Shown piece by piece: positions 8,335 to 17,854 of a stretch of DNA of 64,000 bases. The DNA is from CAXXOK01 sp035353615 (GTDB taxonomy: Bacteria > Bacillota > Clostridia > Christensenellales > Aristaeellaceae). Numbering within the stretch: position 1 is the first letter of the stretch; each line of letters opens with the position of its first letter. Location of the stretch: contig DAOPZY010000010.1 of the NCBI GenBank assembly GCA_035353615.1, positions 17,119 to 81,118 of the forward strand, in the 5' to 3' direction. The notes beneath the pieces are model-generated. The model did no database searches. It was not told the origin of the DNA and was given only the letters and a program-made list of their open reading frames with translations. The position numbers were made by a program, and so were the translations under genes.

Positions 8335-8621
8335 TGAAACTGAATCTTCAGTTCTTCGCCCATAAAAAGGGCGTCGGCTCGACCCGTAACGGTCGCGACA
8401 GCGAAAGCAAGCGTCTGGGAGCCAAGCGTGCCGACGGGCAATATTCGCTGGCCGGTAACATTATCGTTCGTCAACGCGGCACGCACATCCATCCGGGCCT
8501 GAACGTTGGCATCGGCAAGGATGACACTCTTTTCGCCCTGACCAGCGGCATTGTTCGTTTTGAACGCCTTGGCCGCGATAAAAAGAAGGTTAGCGTGTAT
8601 CCCGTGGAGAACGCGCAGTAA
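8331..8621 (+). CDS. rpmA: 50S ribosomal protein L27 precursor
   Basis: A 96-residue L27 with the Firmicutes N-terminal extension. The leader reads MMKLNLQFFAHKKG; Prp would cut after the Phe-Phe pair, leaving AHKKG at the new N-terminus, which reaches the peptidyl transferase centre. The GSTRNGRDSESKRLG core is standard. Two adjacent ATGs (8331 and 8334) are possible starts behind GGGAGG. In many Firmicutes obg follows; here a terminator and an unrelated membrane-protein gene follow instead. Confidence 0.97.
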   Translation: MMKLNLQFFAHKKGVGSTRNGRDSESKRLGAKRADGQYSLAGNIIVRQRGTHIHPGLNVGIGKDDTLFALTSGIVRFERLGRDKKKVSVYPVENAQ

Positions 8622-8641
8622 ACCCGAGCATCGACAGGTTC

Positions 8642-8676
8642 AGGAGCGTGGGATTTGTGCCCGCGCTCCTTCCTTA
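8642..8676 (+). terminator. Intrinsic terminator of the rplU-prp-rpmA operon
   Basis: An 11-bp stem, AGGAGCGTGGG (8642-8652) against CCCGCGCTCCT (8660-8670) with one G-T pair, has a 7-base loop and is followed by TCCTTAT. Confidence 0.7.
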
Positions 8677-8836
8677 TAGGCGCGCGGCCTGCATGGATGC
8701 CCTCAGGCTTCCGTTTTTTTCTGTGTTTTCAGGCGCGCCGGGCTTTCTGCGACTGGGCTTGGAAGCGCCCTGAACCCCTCGGCCCTCGGCAGAGGCATAC
8801 GCAGCCCGGCGGAACACATCGTAAGGAGGCTTTTCC

Positions 8837-9535
8837 TTGATTGGAACGCTGATTAACGTTGCCGCAATCCTCGTGGGTTCGGCCCTTGGTCTGTTGCTGA
8901 AACGCAGCTTTCGGCAAAGCATGGCGGACGTGGTGATGCAGGGCCTCGGCCTTTGCGTGGTGCTCATTGGCCTGAGCGGGGCGCTGAAAACCGGCAACGT
9001 GCTGTTGATGATCCTTTCTGTCGTGGTTGGCGGCGTGCTGGGTTCCGCCATCGGCATCAACAAACGCCTGACCCAGTTGGGCGAGTTTGCGCAACGCAAG
9101 TTGGTGCGCAACGCGGATCAGGGCGCCAGCACCTTCGCGCAGGCCTTTGTGACGGCCAGCCTTGTGTTCTGCGTAGGCGCGATGGCGGTGGTCGGCGCGC
9201 TAGACAGCGGCATCCGGGGGGATCACAGCACGCTGATTGCCAAATCCGCGCTGGATGGCGTTGCCTCCGTGGTTTTTGCCGGCGCGCTCGGCCCCGGCGT
9301 GATGCTCTCAGCCCTTCCGGTGCTGATTTACCAGGGGGCCATCGCCCTGCTGGGCAACCTCATCGCGCCGCTGCTCAGCGATATTGTAGTGCAGGAAATG
9401 AGCGCTGTCGGCGGGTTGCTGATTGTGGGCATTGGTCTAAATATGCTGCTCAAATCGGAAATCAAGGTGGCGGACCTTCTTCCGGCCATCTTTATCCCAT
9501 TCCTGTACTACCCCATTGTGGGGTTATTCAGTTAA
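8837..9535 (+). CDS. DUF554 family membrane protein
   Basis: A 232-residue integral membrane protein of the DUF554 (YdfK/YqgA-like) family. About six to seven hydrophobic segments alternate with Gly-rich turns. Typical features are the opening GTLINVAAILVGS, the VVVGGVLGSAIGI segment, and the C-terminal SAVGGLLIVGIGLNML stretch. The biochemical role of the family is not established; a transport function is usually assumed. The start is TTG, supported by AAGGAGG (8823-8829) 7 bases upstream and by the family N-terminus. It is a single gene convergent with lepB. Confidence 0.88.
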   Translation: MIGTLINVAAILVGSALGLLLKRSFRQSMADVVMQGLGLCVVLIGLSGALKTGNVLLMILSVVVGGVLGSAIGINKRLTQLGEFAQRKLVRNADQGASTFAQAFVTASLVFCVGAMAVVGALDSGIRGDHSTLIAKSALDGVASVVFAGALGPGVMLSALPVLIYQGAIALLGNLIAPLLSDIVVQEMSAVGGLLIVGIGLNMLLKSEIKVADLLPAIFIPFLYYPIVGLFS

Positions 9536-9834
9536 AGAGCAGATGACAGGCGGCTGCAAGGCGCGGCGCTATCGGTAGCCGACCTTCCCCCGCGCCGCGA
9601 AGGTTTGGCGCATGACCGCAGCCCGCGGTCATCGGCCAACGTGGAGCCTAAAGCCCACGTCGCCTTCAGCCCGGTCGGTTTACGGCTCCCGCCCTTAGGA
9701 ACCCTACCCTTTGCTCATCCAAAACGCGCCCCTCCCATTGCAGCCCGTTGGCCGAAAACCCCATCCGGGGTTTCTGAACCCAACAGCGCTACGCAATCGG
9801 GAAGAGCGCGTTTTGCAATACTGTTTCCGCCGGT
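9536..9834 (+). other. Intergenic region between convergent genes
   Basis: No coding frame is convincing here. Two structures stand out. One is a small hairpin AAACCCC-ATCC-GGGGTTT near 9758-9775. The other is a distant inverted pair AAAACGCGC (9721-9729) and GCGCGTTTT (9806-9814) that could form a long-range stem. Either may end transcription of the flanking convergent genes. Confidence 0.4.
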
Positions 9835-10488
9835 TTACTCGATCCCGCGGATTTGGTTAAACGGATACACAACGCAGCGCACATGCCCGATGATCTGGCT
9901 GCGCGTCAGCGTGGCGGGCTTGCCGTAACCGTAATAATTTCGGCTGTCGTGGCTGTTGTCCCGGTTATCCCCCATCACAAAGTACTGATCCTCGCCCAGC
10001 GTCATCGCGTCCATGGAGAACCCGTCGTCATTGCGGCTCGGGGTCAGATAGGTTTCGTCCAAAGCGACGCCGTTTCGGTATACCACATTGTTTTTCACTT
10101 CAATGGTATCGCCGGGCACCCCCATCAGGCGCTTCACGAAATTCTCTGTGCGGCCGGGATATTTGCAAATCACCACATCCCCGTCCTGCGGTTCGCCAAA
10201 GAGGTACTCGGGTTTGGTGACAAACATAATTTCGTTGTTTTGCAAGGTATCGCACATGCTTTGCCCGTCCACCCGGATCGGCTCAAACAGGAATGTCCGG
10301 ATCAGCAGGGCGATCACAACGGCGGAACCGAGGGTCAGGATCCAGCTGAGGATTTCTTTTTGCACGTTCTTCTTTTTCTCCTGCGGGGTTACGGCGGTCG
10401 GCTCCGTTTTGGCCTCGGTTTCGGCTGTGTTCTTCTGCGGCTCCTGAACCTCGTTTTCAGCCGTTTCCTTTTCGTTGTCGTTCTGCAT
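9835..10488 (-). CDS. lepB: Signal peptidase I
   Basis: A 217-residue membrane-bound type I signal peptidase that releases exported proteins from their signal peptides. An acidic, Glu/Thr-rich cytoplasmic tail (about residues 1-40) precedes one transmembrane segment (about 46-66). The catalytic Ser is S77 in VDGQSM and the general base is K119 in FVKRLMGVPGD; the C-terminal GDNRDNSHDSR box is also present. The start is the ATG at 10488, 6 bases after AGGAGG; an ATG at 10503 in the same frame overlaps that site. The tail is longer than in many relatives. It is probably cotranscribed with the DUF951 gene 15 bases upstream. Confidence 0.95.
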   Translation of the reverse strand: MQNDNEKETAENEVQEPQKNTAETEAKTEPTAVTPQEKKKNVQKEILSWILTLGSAVVIALLIRTFLFEPIRVDGQSMCDTLQNNEIMFVTKPEYLFGEPQDGDVVICKYPGRTENFVKRLMGVPGDTIEVKNNVVYRNGVALDETYLTPSRNDDGFSMDAMTLGEDQYFVMGDNRDNSHDSRNYYGYGKPATLTRSQIIGHVRCVVYPFNQIRGIE

Positions 10489-10503
10489 GCAGATCCTCCT
10501 CAT

Positions 10504-10734
10504 TTATGGCTGATTGGCCATTTGCCTGAGCGTTTCCGCCTCCGGCACAGGCCCCTGCGAAAGCACTTTTTTGCGGCGTTTGATAAACACGGCGCGTTCC
10601 AGCATCACAATGCGCCCGCAACCCAGGCATTTCATTTTGACGTCCGCGCCAATCCGGATTACCTTCCATTGGTCGCTGCCGCAGGGATGGGGTTTGCGCG
10701 TCTGCACCACATCGCCTAAACGGATTTCCTCCAA
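10504..10734 (-). CDS. DUF951 family small protein
   Basis: A protein of about 76 residues of the DUF951 (YyzM-like) family: LGDVV near the start, then RKPHPCGSDQW, an RIGADVKMKCLGCGR segment and a basic KRRKKVL stretch. The CxxC and the PHPCG cysteine suggest metal or nucleic-acid binding; the function is unknown. A TTG start at 10734 is chosen because GGGGAGGGG lies 7 bases ahead and the family begins here; an ATG at 10764 in frame would place the ribosome binding site inside the gene. It is upstream gene of a likely pair with lepB. Confidence 0.8.
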   Translation of the reverse strand: MEEIRLGDVVQTRKPHPCGSDQWKVIRIGADVKMKCLGCGRIVMLERAVFIKRRKKVLSQGPVPEAETLRQMANQP

Positions 10735-11139
10735 GCGTAATCCCCTCCCCAACAATATTGCCATTATACAACCGCGCCCGCGAAGTTTCAAGCGGCAGCC
10801 GCCGGATTGGGCCGGCATGGCCGTTACCAAACTGTAAACAATTTCAATTAAGCCAAACCACGTTTTACTCCGCGTTCCTGATATGAGCGCGCGGAGGGTT
10901 TCCCGCCGCGCTGCGCGGGCCGGCAACGACTCGCGGCCCATCCCAACAAGGAAACCTGCGGGTGCCAATCGCGTACCCGGTCACAAAACGGGCCACCTGA
11001 CCTTTCCCCACGCCGAGTCCGGGGAACAGGGCAAATGGCCCGAATGTTTGGCAATTTTCCGCTTTTAATCACAGGCACGGCGGTTGAATATATGGTTGCG
11101 CTTCCATCTGTTCGGGAGGGGTCGGCGTTAAGCGCTTCC

Positions 11140-11391
11140 ATCCCTCAACGGTTCAGCAGGTCAGCCGCTCAGCATGTGGGCAGATCGGTTGTTCTTCGGC
11201 TCAAACGCTCAAACGCTCAAGCGTTCAACAATTCCCCCGTTTTCCCAATCTGCTGTTCGCCATTCAGCCGCTCAATCGCTTATCTGTTTCGCCGCCCCGT
11301 GACTTTGCTGCCTAGCCGTTCCGTTGTTCAGCCGTATCGCTTTACAGCCGCTCAACCGTTTTGTTGCTCAGCCATATCGCCTTTCAGCTGC
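11140..11391 (+). repeat. Degenerate short-repeat tract downstream of gltD
   Basis: The 250 bases next to the gltD stop codon are full of imperfect copies of a 9-10-base theme such as GTTCAGCCG, GCTCAACCG and GCTCAAACG (for example three in a row at about 11199-11228). The rest of the gap back to 10735 holds no supported gene. The tract has no coding frame of note and may be a slippage-generated repeat. Confidence 0.5.
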
Positions 11392-12864
11392 TCAGTCCTT
11401 CAAACCGTTCAGGTAGGCGTTGCATGCGGCGGCAGCTTCCTGCCCCTCGTTCATCGCGCGCACCACAAGGCTTTGGCCGCTGTGCATATCGCCCGCCACG
11501 AACACGCCCTTGCGCTCGGTTTGGTAATGCTCGGCCACAACGTTCGTGCGGGAATCCCGCGGCAGGCCGAAAGCGTCTACAAGGGTTTCCTCCGGGCCGG
11601 TGAAGCCCATGGCGATCAGCACCATATCGGCGGGCCACTTGCGCGCGGCGCCCTCGATGGCCTCAAACGTCATGCGGCCGTTCTGGTCCTTTACCCAGCG
11701 CACATTATCCGTGATGACCGCGCGAATCGCGCCTTTTTCATCGCGCTCAATCTCGCGGGCGTTCACCAGATACTGGCGGGGGTCATCGCCATATTTGGCG
11801 ATGGCTTCCTGCTGGGCATAATCGGTTTTCAGGATGCGGGGATATTCCGGCCACGGGTTCTGTTCCGTGCGCTCCTCGGACGGGCGCGGCATAATTTCCA
11901 GTTGATGCACGCTGCGGCAACCCTGACGCAGGGCCGTGCCCACACAGTCTGTGCCCGTATCGCCGCCGCCGATAATCACCACGTGCTTATCGCGCGCGTT
12001 CATTTCAGCAGGCACGGCGTAGGCCGGGTCCAGCAGGTGTTTGGTCGCGGTGGTCAGGTAATCCACCGCAAAGAGCACGCCTTTGCCCTCGCGGCCGGGG
12101 ATGGTCAGGTTTCGGGCTTTGCCGCTGCCGCAAGCCAGCACCACCGCCTGATACTCTTTCAGCAGTTCCTCGGCAGGCTGATCCACTCCCATGTGGCAGT
12201 TGGTCACAAAGGTGACGCCTTCCTCCCGCATCAGGTTCACCCGGCGGTCCACAATCTTCTTGTCCAGCTTCATGTTCGGAATCCCGTACATCAGCAGCCC
12301 GCCAATGCGGTCGGCGCGTTCAAACACCGTAACGCTGTGTCCGTAGCGGTTCAGTCGCGCCGCGCAGGCCAACCCGGCCGGGCCGGAGCCAATCACCGCG
12401 ACCCGCTTGCCGCTGCGTTTTTTCGGCGGCCGAGGCTGAATATAGCCGTTTTCAAACGCGTGCTCGATCAGCGTCAGCTCGTTCTGGCGGATGGTCACCA
12501 TCGGCTGGTGAATCCCGCAGGTGCACGCGCCTTCGCACAGCGCCGGACACACCCGCCCGGTAAATTCCGGGAAACTGATGGTCCTCAGCAGCCGTTCGAC
12601 AGCCGCGTCCCACTCCTGCCGGTAAATCAGATCATTCCACTCGGGGATCAGGTTGCCCAGCGGGCAACCGGTTGCAACGCCTTTGATGCTCATGCCGCTG
12701 TGGCAAAAAGGCACGCCGCAGTACATGCAGCGGCCGGCCTGTTCCAGTTGGGCTTCCAGCGGCAGGGCTTCGTGGATTTCTTCCCAATCGTTCAGCCGTT
12801 CCAGCGGATCACGGTCGGGGGGCAAACAACGGTCATATTCCAAAAAACCCATCAGCTTACCCAT
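11392..12864 (-). CDS. gltD: Glutamate synthase (NADPH), small subunit
   Basis: A 490-residue GltD. It oxidises NADPH through FAD and passes electrons via iron-sulfur clusters to the large subunit, which makes two glutamates from glutamine and 2-oxoglutarate. The N-terminal cluster cysteines C46, C49 and C54 (CMYCGVPFC) and a following GCPLGN block are present. The FAD site VAVIGSGPAGLACA and the NADPH site VVIIGGGDTGTDC follow. The ATG is preceded by AGGAGG inside the end of gltB, and the two genes overlap by 8 bases, so translation is coupled. Order gltB-gltD is the usual one. Confidence 0.97.
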   Translation of the reverse strand: MGKLMGFLEYDRCLPPDRDPLERLNDWEEIHEALPLEAQLEQAGRCMYCGVPFCHSGMSIKGVATGCPLGNLIPEWNDLIYRQEWDAAVERLLRTISFPEFTGRVCPALCEGACTCGIHQPMVTIRQNELTLIEHAFENGYIQPRPPKKRSGKRVAVIGSGPAGLACAARLNRYGHSVTVFERADRIGGLLMYGIPNMKLDKKIVDRRVNLMREEGVTFVTNCHMGVDQPAEELLKEYQAVVLACGSGKARNLTIPGREGKGVLFAVDYLTTATKHLLDPAYAVPAEMNARDKHVVIIGGGDTGTDCVGTALRQGCRSVHQLEIMPRPSEERTEQNPWPEYPRILKTDYAQQEAIAKYGDDPRQYLVNAREIERDEKGAIRAVITDNVRWVKDQNGRMTFEAIEGAARKWPADMVLIAMGFTGPEETLVDAFGLPRDSRTNVVAEHYQTERKGVFVAGDMHSGQSLVVRAMNEGQEAAAACNAYLNGLKD

Positions 12865-15800
12865 TGTTGCGCACCTCCTTCTGTTGCATCAGGTAGCGCT
12901 TGTACTCAATCGGGATCACCTTCACAAAGCGGCTCACGGCGGAGCCCCATTGCGCGATCATCTGTTTTCCAAGGGGGCTGTCGGTGTGGTCCACATGCTG
13001 TTTAATCCAGCTCCGCACCTGAATTACCTCGTCCGGATCATCCAGCCGTTCAAGGCTGACCAGTTCCTGATTGCACCGGTCGCTGAATGAACCGTCCGCG
13101 TCAAACACGTAGGCGATACCGCCGGACATGCCCGCCGCAAAGTTTCGGCCCGTTTTGCCCAGCACTACCGTGCGACCGCCGGTCATGTATTCGCAGCCGT
13201 GGTCGCCCACGCCCTCCACAATGGCCAACGCGCCGCTGTTGCGCACGCAAAACCGTTCGCCGGCCACGCCGCAAACATAGGTTTCGCCGCCGGTCGCGCC
13301 ATACAGCGCGACATTGCCGATGATGACGTTTTCCTGCGGCACAAATGTGCTGCCAACGGGCGGCTTCACGCACAGGATGCCGCCGGAAAGGCCCTTGCCC
13401 ATATAGTCGTTGCAATCGCCTTCCAGCGAGAAGGTGATGCCCTTGGGCAGGAACGCGCCAAAGCTTTGCCCGGCGCTGCCCTCAAAATGAACCGTGATGC
13501 TGTCGTTGGGCAAGCCTTCCTCGCCGTAGCGGAGGGTCAGCTCGCTGCCCAGAATGGTGCCCACCGCGCGATTGGTGTTATGGATGGGCAACGAAGCCAC
13601 CACATTCTGCTTGCCTTCCAGCGCAGGCTCAGCCAGCACTTCCAGCACGCTTTCATCCAGCGTGCGGCCCAGCGGGGAATGCTGCTTCTGGCTTGCGTGG
13701 CGCGGCTGTTCCATGAAGCCCTCCGGCGCGTACAGCACCGGCGAAAGATCAATCTCGGCATGCTTCCAGTTGGTGAGCCGATCGCTTTTCTTGAGCAGAT
13801 CCACACGGCCGATCATCTCGTCCAGCGTGCGGAAGCCCAATTGCGCCATCACCTCGCGCAACTCCTGCGCAATGAAGTGCATAAACGAAATGATGTATTC
13901 CGGCTTGCCCTTGAAGCGTTTGCGCAGCTCGGGATTCTGCGTCGCAACGCCGGCGGGGCAGCTGTCCAGGTTGCACACGCGCATCATGATGCAGCCCATG
14001 GTCACCAGCGGCGCCGTGGCAAAGCCAAACTCCTCCGCGCCCAGCAGCGCGGCGATGGCAACGTCGCGGCCCGTCATCAGTTTTCCGTCGGTTTCAAGGA
14101 TCACGCGGCTGCGCAGCTGATTGAGCATCAGGGTCTGATGCGTTTCCGCCAGACCCAGTTCCCACGGCAGACCCGCGTGCTTGATGCTGGAACGCGGGCT
14201 GGCGCCGGTGCCGCCGTCGTAGCCGCTAATCAGGATCACGTCCGACAGGCCCTTGGCAACGCCGGCCGCAATGGTGCCCACGCCTGCCTCGCTAACCAGC
14301 TTGACGCTCACGCGCGCCTTGCGGTTGGCGTTTTTCAGGTCATAAATCAGCTCCGCCAAATCCTCAATGGAATAAATATCATGGTGCGGGGGCGGCGAAA
14401 TCAACCCAACGCCGGCGGTGGAATGGCGGGTTTTCGCAATCCAGGGGTACACCTTCGAGCCGGGCAGCTGACCGCCCTCGCCGGGCTTCGCGCCCTGCGC
14501 CATCTTGATTTGCAGCTCCTGCGCGTGTACCAGATAGTTGCTGGTTACGCCAAAGCGGCCGGACGCCACCTGCTTGATGGCGCTGGATTTGCTGTCCCCG
14601 TTTGGCAGGGTCTGATAGCGTTCCTCATCCTCGCCGCCCTCGCCGCTGTTGCTTTTGCCGCCGATGCGGTTCATCGCAATCGCCATGCACTCGTGGGCTT
14701 CCTGGCTGAGGGAGCCGTAACTCATCGCGCCGGTTTTGAAGCGTTTGCAGATGGTTTCAATGCTTTCCACTTCATCAATCGGCACCGGCTCGCCCTTGGG
14801 CGCAAAATCCATCAGGCTGCGCAGGGTGGCCTTGTCCGGGCTGTTATCCAGCGTATCGCTGTACTGTTTGAAAATTTTGTAATCATCCTGCCAGCAGGCC
14901 TGCTGCAAAAGGTGGATGGTTTCAGGGTTGTACAGGTGATATTCCTCGCCTTTACGCCACTGTAGAACGCTTCCGGCTTCAAGGGTTTCCTCGCCCAGCG
15001 GGTCATGGTAGGCCGCGTCGTGACGCGCCGCGTTTTCCTTCGCCACGCCGTCCAGCCCAATGCCTCCGATGGGTGATACCGTTTCGGGGAAGTACTCGTC
15101 AATCAGCGCCCGGCTCAGGCCGACCGCTTCAAAAATTTGCGCCCCACGATAGCTTTGCACCGTGGAGATGCCCATCTTGGACATGGCTTTTACAATGCCC
15201 TTCACCACAGCCTTGATATAATGCGCCTGCGCTTCTTCCTCCGTCTGGCCTTTGAGCATGCCGGTGCGCAGGCCGTCGCTGATGGTTTCCAGCGCCAGAT
15301 AGGGGTTGATGGCGGTCGCGCCGTACCCCACCAGCAGCGAGAAATGGTGCACTTCGGTCGGCTCGCCGCTTTCCAGCAGGATGCTCAGCTGGGTGCGGAT
15401 GCCGCGGCGTATGGTGTGCGCCTGCACGCCGGATACCGCCATCAGGGCCGGCACCGCCGCGTGGGTCTCGTCCACGCCCCGGTCGGACAGGATGAAGATC
15501 GTGCAGCCGTTTTCAAACTGACGGTCCAGCTCGTCATACACCCGCCGCATTGCCGCCTTCACGCCGTTTCCGCCCTCCGCCACGTTATACAGGATGGACA
15601 GGGTGCACGGCTTGAAACCCTCGCTGTCCAGCGCGCGCACTTTGGCAAGCTCCGCGTTGGTCATCAGAGGGTTGGGCAACTTGAGCTGACGGCAGCTTTG
15701 CGGCGAGGGCGCGAGCAAATCGCCTTCGGAGCCAATGTATACGCGCGTGGAGGTTACAATTTCCTCGCGGATGGCGTCGATCGGGGGGTTCGTAACCTGC

Positions 15801-17374
15801 GCAAACAGCTGATGGAAGTAGTCATACAGCAACTGCGGCCTTTCGGACAGCACCGCCAGCGGCATATCCGCGCCCATGGAGCCGGTCGGCTCAATGCCCT
15901 TATCCGCCATGGGGAGGATCACCTTTTGCACCTGCTCGTTGGTGTAGCCGAAGTTCTTTTGCAGTTGCCACAGCTCGCCGCCAAGCGCCGGCGCGGCGTC
16001 GCCCTGCGGCAGCTCCTCAATGGTCAGCTGCAACTGTTTAATCCAGCGGCTGTAGGGGTACATGGCGGCCATGCGGCTCTTGATTTCGTCATCGCTGATT
16101 ACACGGCCGGCCTCCGCGTCCACCAGAAGCATCCGGCCGGGGCGCAGGCGCTCCTTGTAGAGGATTTTTTCCGGCGGAATGTCCAGCACGCCGGTTTCGC
16201 TGGCCATAATCAGCATATCGTCCGTGGTGACGCAGTAGCGGGCGGGGCGCAGGCCGTTGCGGTCAAGCATGGCAAGGGTTTGCACGCCGTTGGTTACTGC
16301 CATGGCGGCGGGGCCGTCCCACGCGTCCATCACATGGCTGTGAAACTCGTAAAACGCGCGAAGCTCGGGAGAGATGGTCGTGTTCTTTTCCCAAGGCTCG
16401 GGGATCATCATCATGGCGGCGTGCGGCAGGCTGCGGCCGGAAAGCAGCAAAAACTCCAGCGCATTGTCAAACATCGCGCTGTCGCTGCCGTCGTCGTTTA
16501 CAATGGGGAACACCTTGCGCACATCGTCGCCAAAAATATCGGTGTGTACGCTCGACTGCCGGGCGTTCATACGCTTCTGGTTGCCGTGGATGGTGTTGAT
16601 TTCGCCGTTATGGATGGTATAGCGGTTGGGGTGCGCGCGCTCCCAACTGGGGAACGTGTTGGTGGAGTAGCGGCTGTGCACCAGCGCGACGGCCGTGGTA
16701 TAGTCCAGATCGCTCAGGTCTAAAAACAGCTCGCCCACCTGCCGGGCTTGCAGCATTCCTTTATATACAATCGTATGGCAGCTCAGGCTCGCGGCATAAA
16801 AATCGCCGGGCCGGGCATCAGGCGCATACCGCAGGCTGCGCTCGGCCGCCTTGCGGATCAGGTACAACCTGCGCTCAAACGCAACGTCATCCGAAATTTC
16901 CGCGCTTTTCTGGATAAACGCCTGCCGAATAAAAGGCATGCAGGCCAGCGCGGTTTTCCCCAGCGTAAAAGGATTCACGGGCACGGTGCGCCAACCGATA
17001 AAGGTTTGCCCATACTCGGCCACGATTTTTTCAAACGCCTGCTCGGCGGCGGCGCGGCGGTCCTCCTCCTGGGATAAAAAAAGCATGCCTACGCCGTATG
17101 CGCCGGGCGCGGGCAGCACCATCCCCTCCAAGGGGCATACTTTACGGAAAAATGCGTCCGGGATCTGCGTCAGAATCCCCGCGCCGTCCCCTGTATCCGG
17201 TTCGGCTCCGGTGCCGCCGCGATGGGAAAGGTGGTTGAGGGTTTCCATCGCGTCCTTCAAAACCCGGTGGGAACGCACGCCCTTGATGTTGGCCAGCATC
17301 CCGATGCCGCATGCGTCATGCTCATATTGCGGTGAATACAGCCCTTGCTGTCGAGGCAATCCTTGATCGTTCAT
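12857..17374 (-). CDS. gltB: Glutamate synthase (NADPH), large subunit
   Basis: A GltB of about 1505 residues, full length for the family. The order is glutamine amidotransferase type II domain (nucleophile C22 in DACGIGM, exposed by removal of a short propeptide), central domain, FMN-binding synthase domain (SYGSLSQEAHECMAIAMNRI region, with the GEGG loop) and C-terminal GXGXG beta-helix domain. The cluster cysteines are in a C-x5-C-x4-C arrangement near GCIMMRVCNLDSCPAG. The start is the ATG at 17374 behind GGAGG; the frame is open further upstream but that would overlap the promoter. It provides ammonium assimilation together with glutamine synthetase. Confidence 0.97.
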   Translation of the reverse strand: MNDQGLPRQQGLYSPQYEHDACGIGMLANIKGVRSHRVLKDAMETLNHLSHRGGTGAEPDTGDGAGILTQIPDAFFRKVCPLEGMVLPAPGAYGVGMLFLSQEEDRRAAAEQAFEKIVAEYGQTFIGWRTVPVNPFTLGKTALACMPFIRQAFIQKSAEISDDVAFERRLYLIRKAAERSLRYAPDARPGDFYAASLSCHTIVYKGMLQARQVGELFLDLSDLDYTTAVALVHSRYSTNTFPSWERAHPNRYTIHNGEINTIHGNQKRMNARQSSVHTDIFGDDVRKVFPIVNDDGSDSAMFDNALEFLLLSGRSLPHAAMMMIPEPWEKNTTISPELRAFYEFHSHVMDAWDGPAAMAVTNGVQTLAMLDRNGLRPARYCVTTDDMLIMASETGVLDIPPEKILYKERLRPGRMLLVDAEAGRVISDDEIKSRMAAMYPYSRWIKQLQLTIEELPQGDAAPALGGELWQLQKNFGYTNEQVQKVILPMADKGIEPTGSMGADMPLAVLSERPQLLYDYFHQLFAQVTNPPIDAIREEIVTSTRVYIGSEGDLLAPSPQSCRQLKLPNPLMTNAELAKVRALDSEGFKPCTLSILYNVAEGGNGVKAAMRRVYDELDRQFENGCTIFILSDRGVDETHAAVPALMAVSGVQAHTIRRGIRTQLSILLESGEPTEVHHFSLLVGYGATAINPYLALETISDGLRTGMLKGQTEEEAQAHYIKAVVKGIVKAMSKMGISTVQSYRGAQIFEAVGLSRALIDEYFPETVSPIGGIGLDGVAKENAARHDAAYHDPLGEETLEAGSVLQWRKGEEYHLYNPETIHLLQQACWQDDYKIFKQYSDTLDNSPDKATLRSLMDFAPKGEPVPIDEVESIETICKRFKTGAMSYGSLSQEAHECMAIAMNRIGGKSNSGEGGEDEERYQTLPNGDSKSSAIKQVASGRFGVTSNYLVHAQELQIKMAQGAKPGEGGQLPGSKVYPWIAKTRHSTAGVGLISPPPHHDIYSIEDLAELIYDLKNANRKARVSVKLVSEAGVGTIAAGVAKGLSDVILISGYDGGTGASPRSSIKHAGLPWELGLAETHQTLMLNQLRSRVILETDGKLMTGRDVAIAALLGAEEFGFATAPLVTMGCIMMRVCNLDSCPAGVATQNPELRKRFKGKPEYIISFMHFIAQELREVMAQLGFRTLDEMIGRVDLLKKSDRLTNWKHAEIDLSPVLYAPEGFMEQPRHASQKQHSPLGRTLDESVLEVLAEPALEGKQNVVASLPIHNTNRAVGTILGSELTLRYGEEGLPNDSITVHFEGSAGQSFGAFLPKGITFSLEGDCNDYMGKGLSGGILCVKPPVGSTFVPQENVIIGNVALYGATGGETYVCGVAGERFCVRNSGALAIVEGVGDHGCEYMTGGRTVVLGKTGRNFAAGMSGGIAYVFDADGSFSDRCNQELVSLERLDDPDEVIQVRSWIKQHVDHTDSPLGKQMIAQWGSAVSRFVKVIPIEYKRYLMQQKEVRNNG

Positions 17375-17462
17375 GTTCACGTAACCTCCGCTCGCGTCGG
17401 TAAGAAAAGAAAAAAGGGATTTCTGCGCCCGATTGGGTAGACTCCCCATTGAGCGTTCCAGT

Positions 17463-17492
17463 ATTATAGCATCCCCTTCCAAAGCGTGACAA
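17463..17492 (-). promoter_or_regulatory. Promoter of gltBD
   Basis: On the minus strand TTGTCA (17487-17492) and a perfect TATAAT (17463-17468) are 18 bases apart, leaving a leader of about 80 bases before the gltB ATG. Confidence 0.75.
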
Positions 17493-17565
17493 GGGCGGAA
17501 CAGAGGAAATACAATGCCTCAAAGACCGTGCTGATTGGCCCTGTGCGGCGCAAATCATTTTCCGT

Positions 17566-17595
17566 TTGCCCCTCCCCCGCCGCGCATGGTATAAT
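17566..17595 (+). promoter_or_regulatory. Likely promoter of tex
   Basis: TTGCCC (17566-17571) and a perfect TATAAT (17590-17595) are 18 bases apart. The implied leader before tex is about 250 bases, GC-rich, with no riboswitch that I recognise. Confidence 0.55.
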
Positions 17596-17854
17596 GCAAT
17601 GCGCGTTTAGCCGCGCGCCGGGTTGCCGAAAAACATCCGCCGTGGCGCAAGCGGGCCAAAAGGCGCAAGCAATCGCGGACTTTAGGCAAAACCATTCGAC
17701 CCAATGCCCGTAGCCTTCAGCGCAAGGCGGGCGAAAACCCGCGGGGCCGCGCGTTCAGCCGTACCGCGGTCAGCCGCGCCGCTTTGGCAGCCCGCCGCGT
17801 ATCCCAGCGCGCACAGTGATCGGCGCAAATCGGAAAGGAACGACAAAACAACTT

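Noticed and set aside
15137..16723. Long plus-strand frames opposite gltB (also at 13199-14965)
   Set aside because: The minus strand encodes a full-length GltB with all motifs; the plus-strand translations are His/Arg/Gln-rich antisense readings without family likeness.
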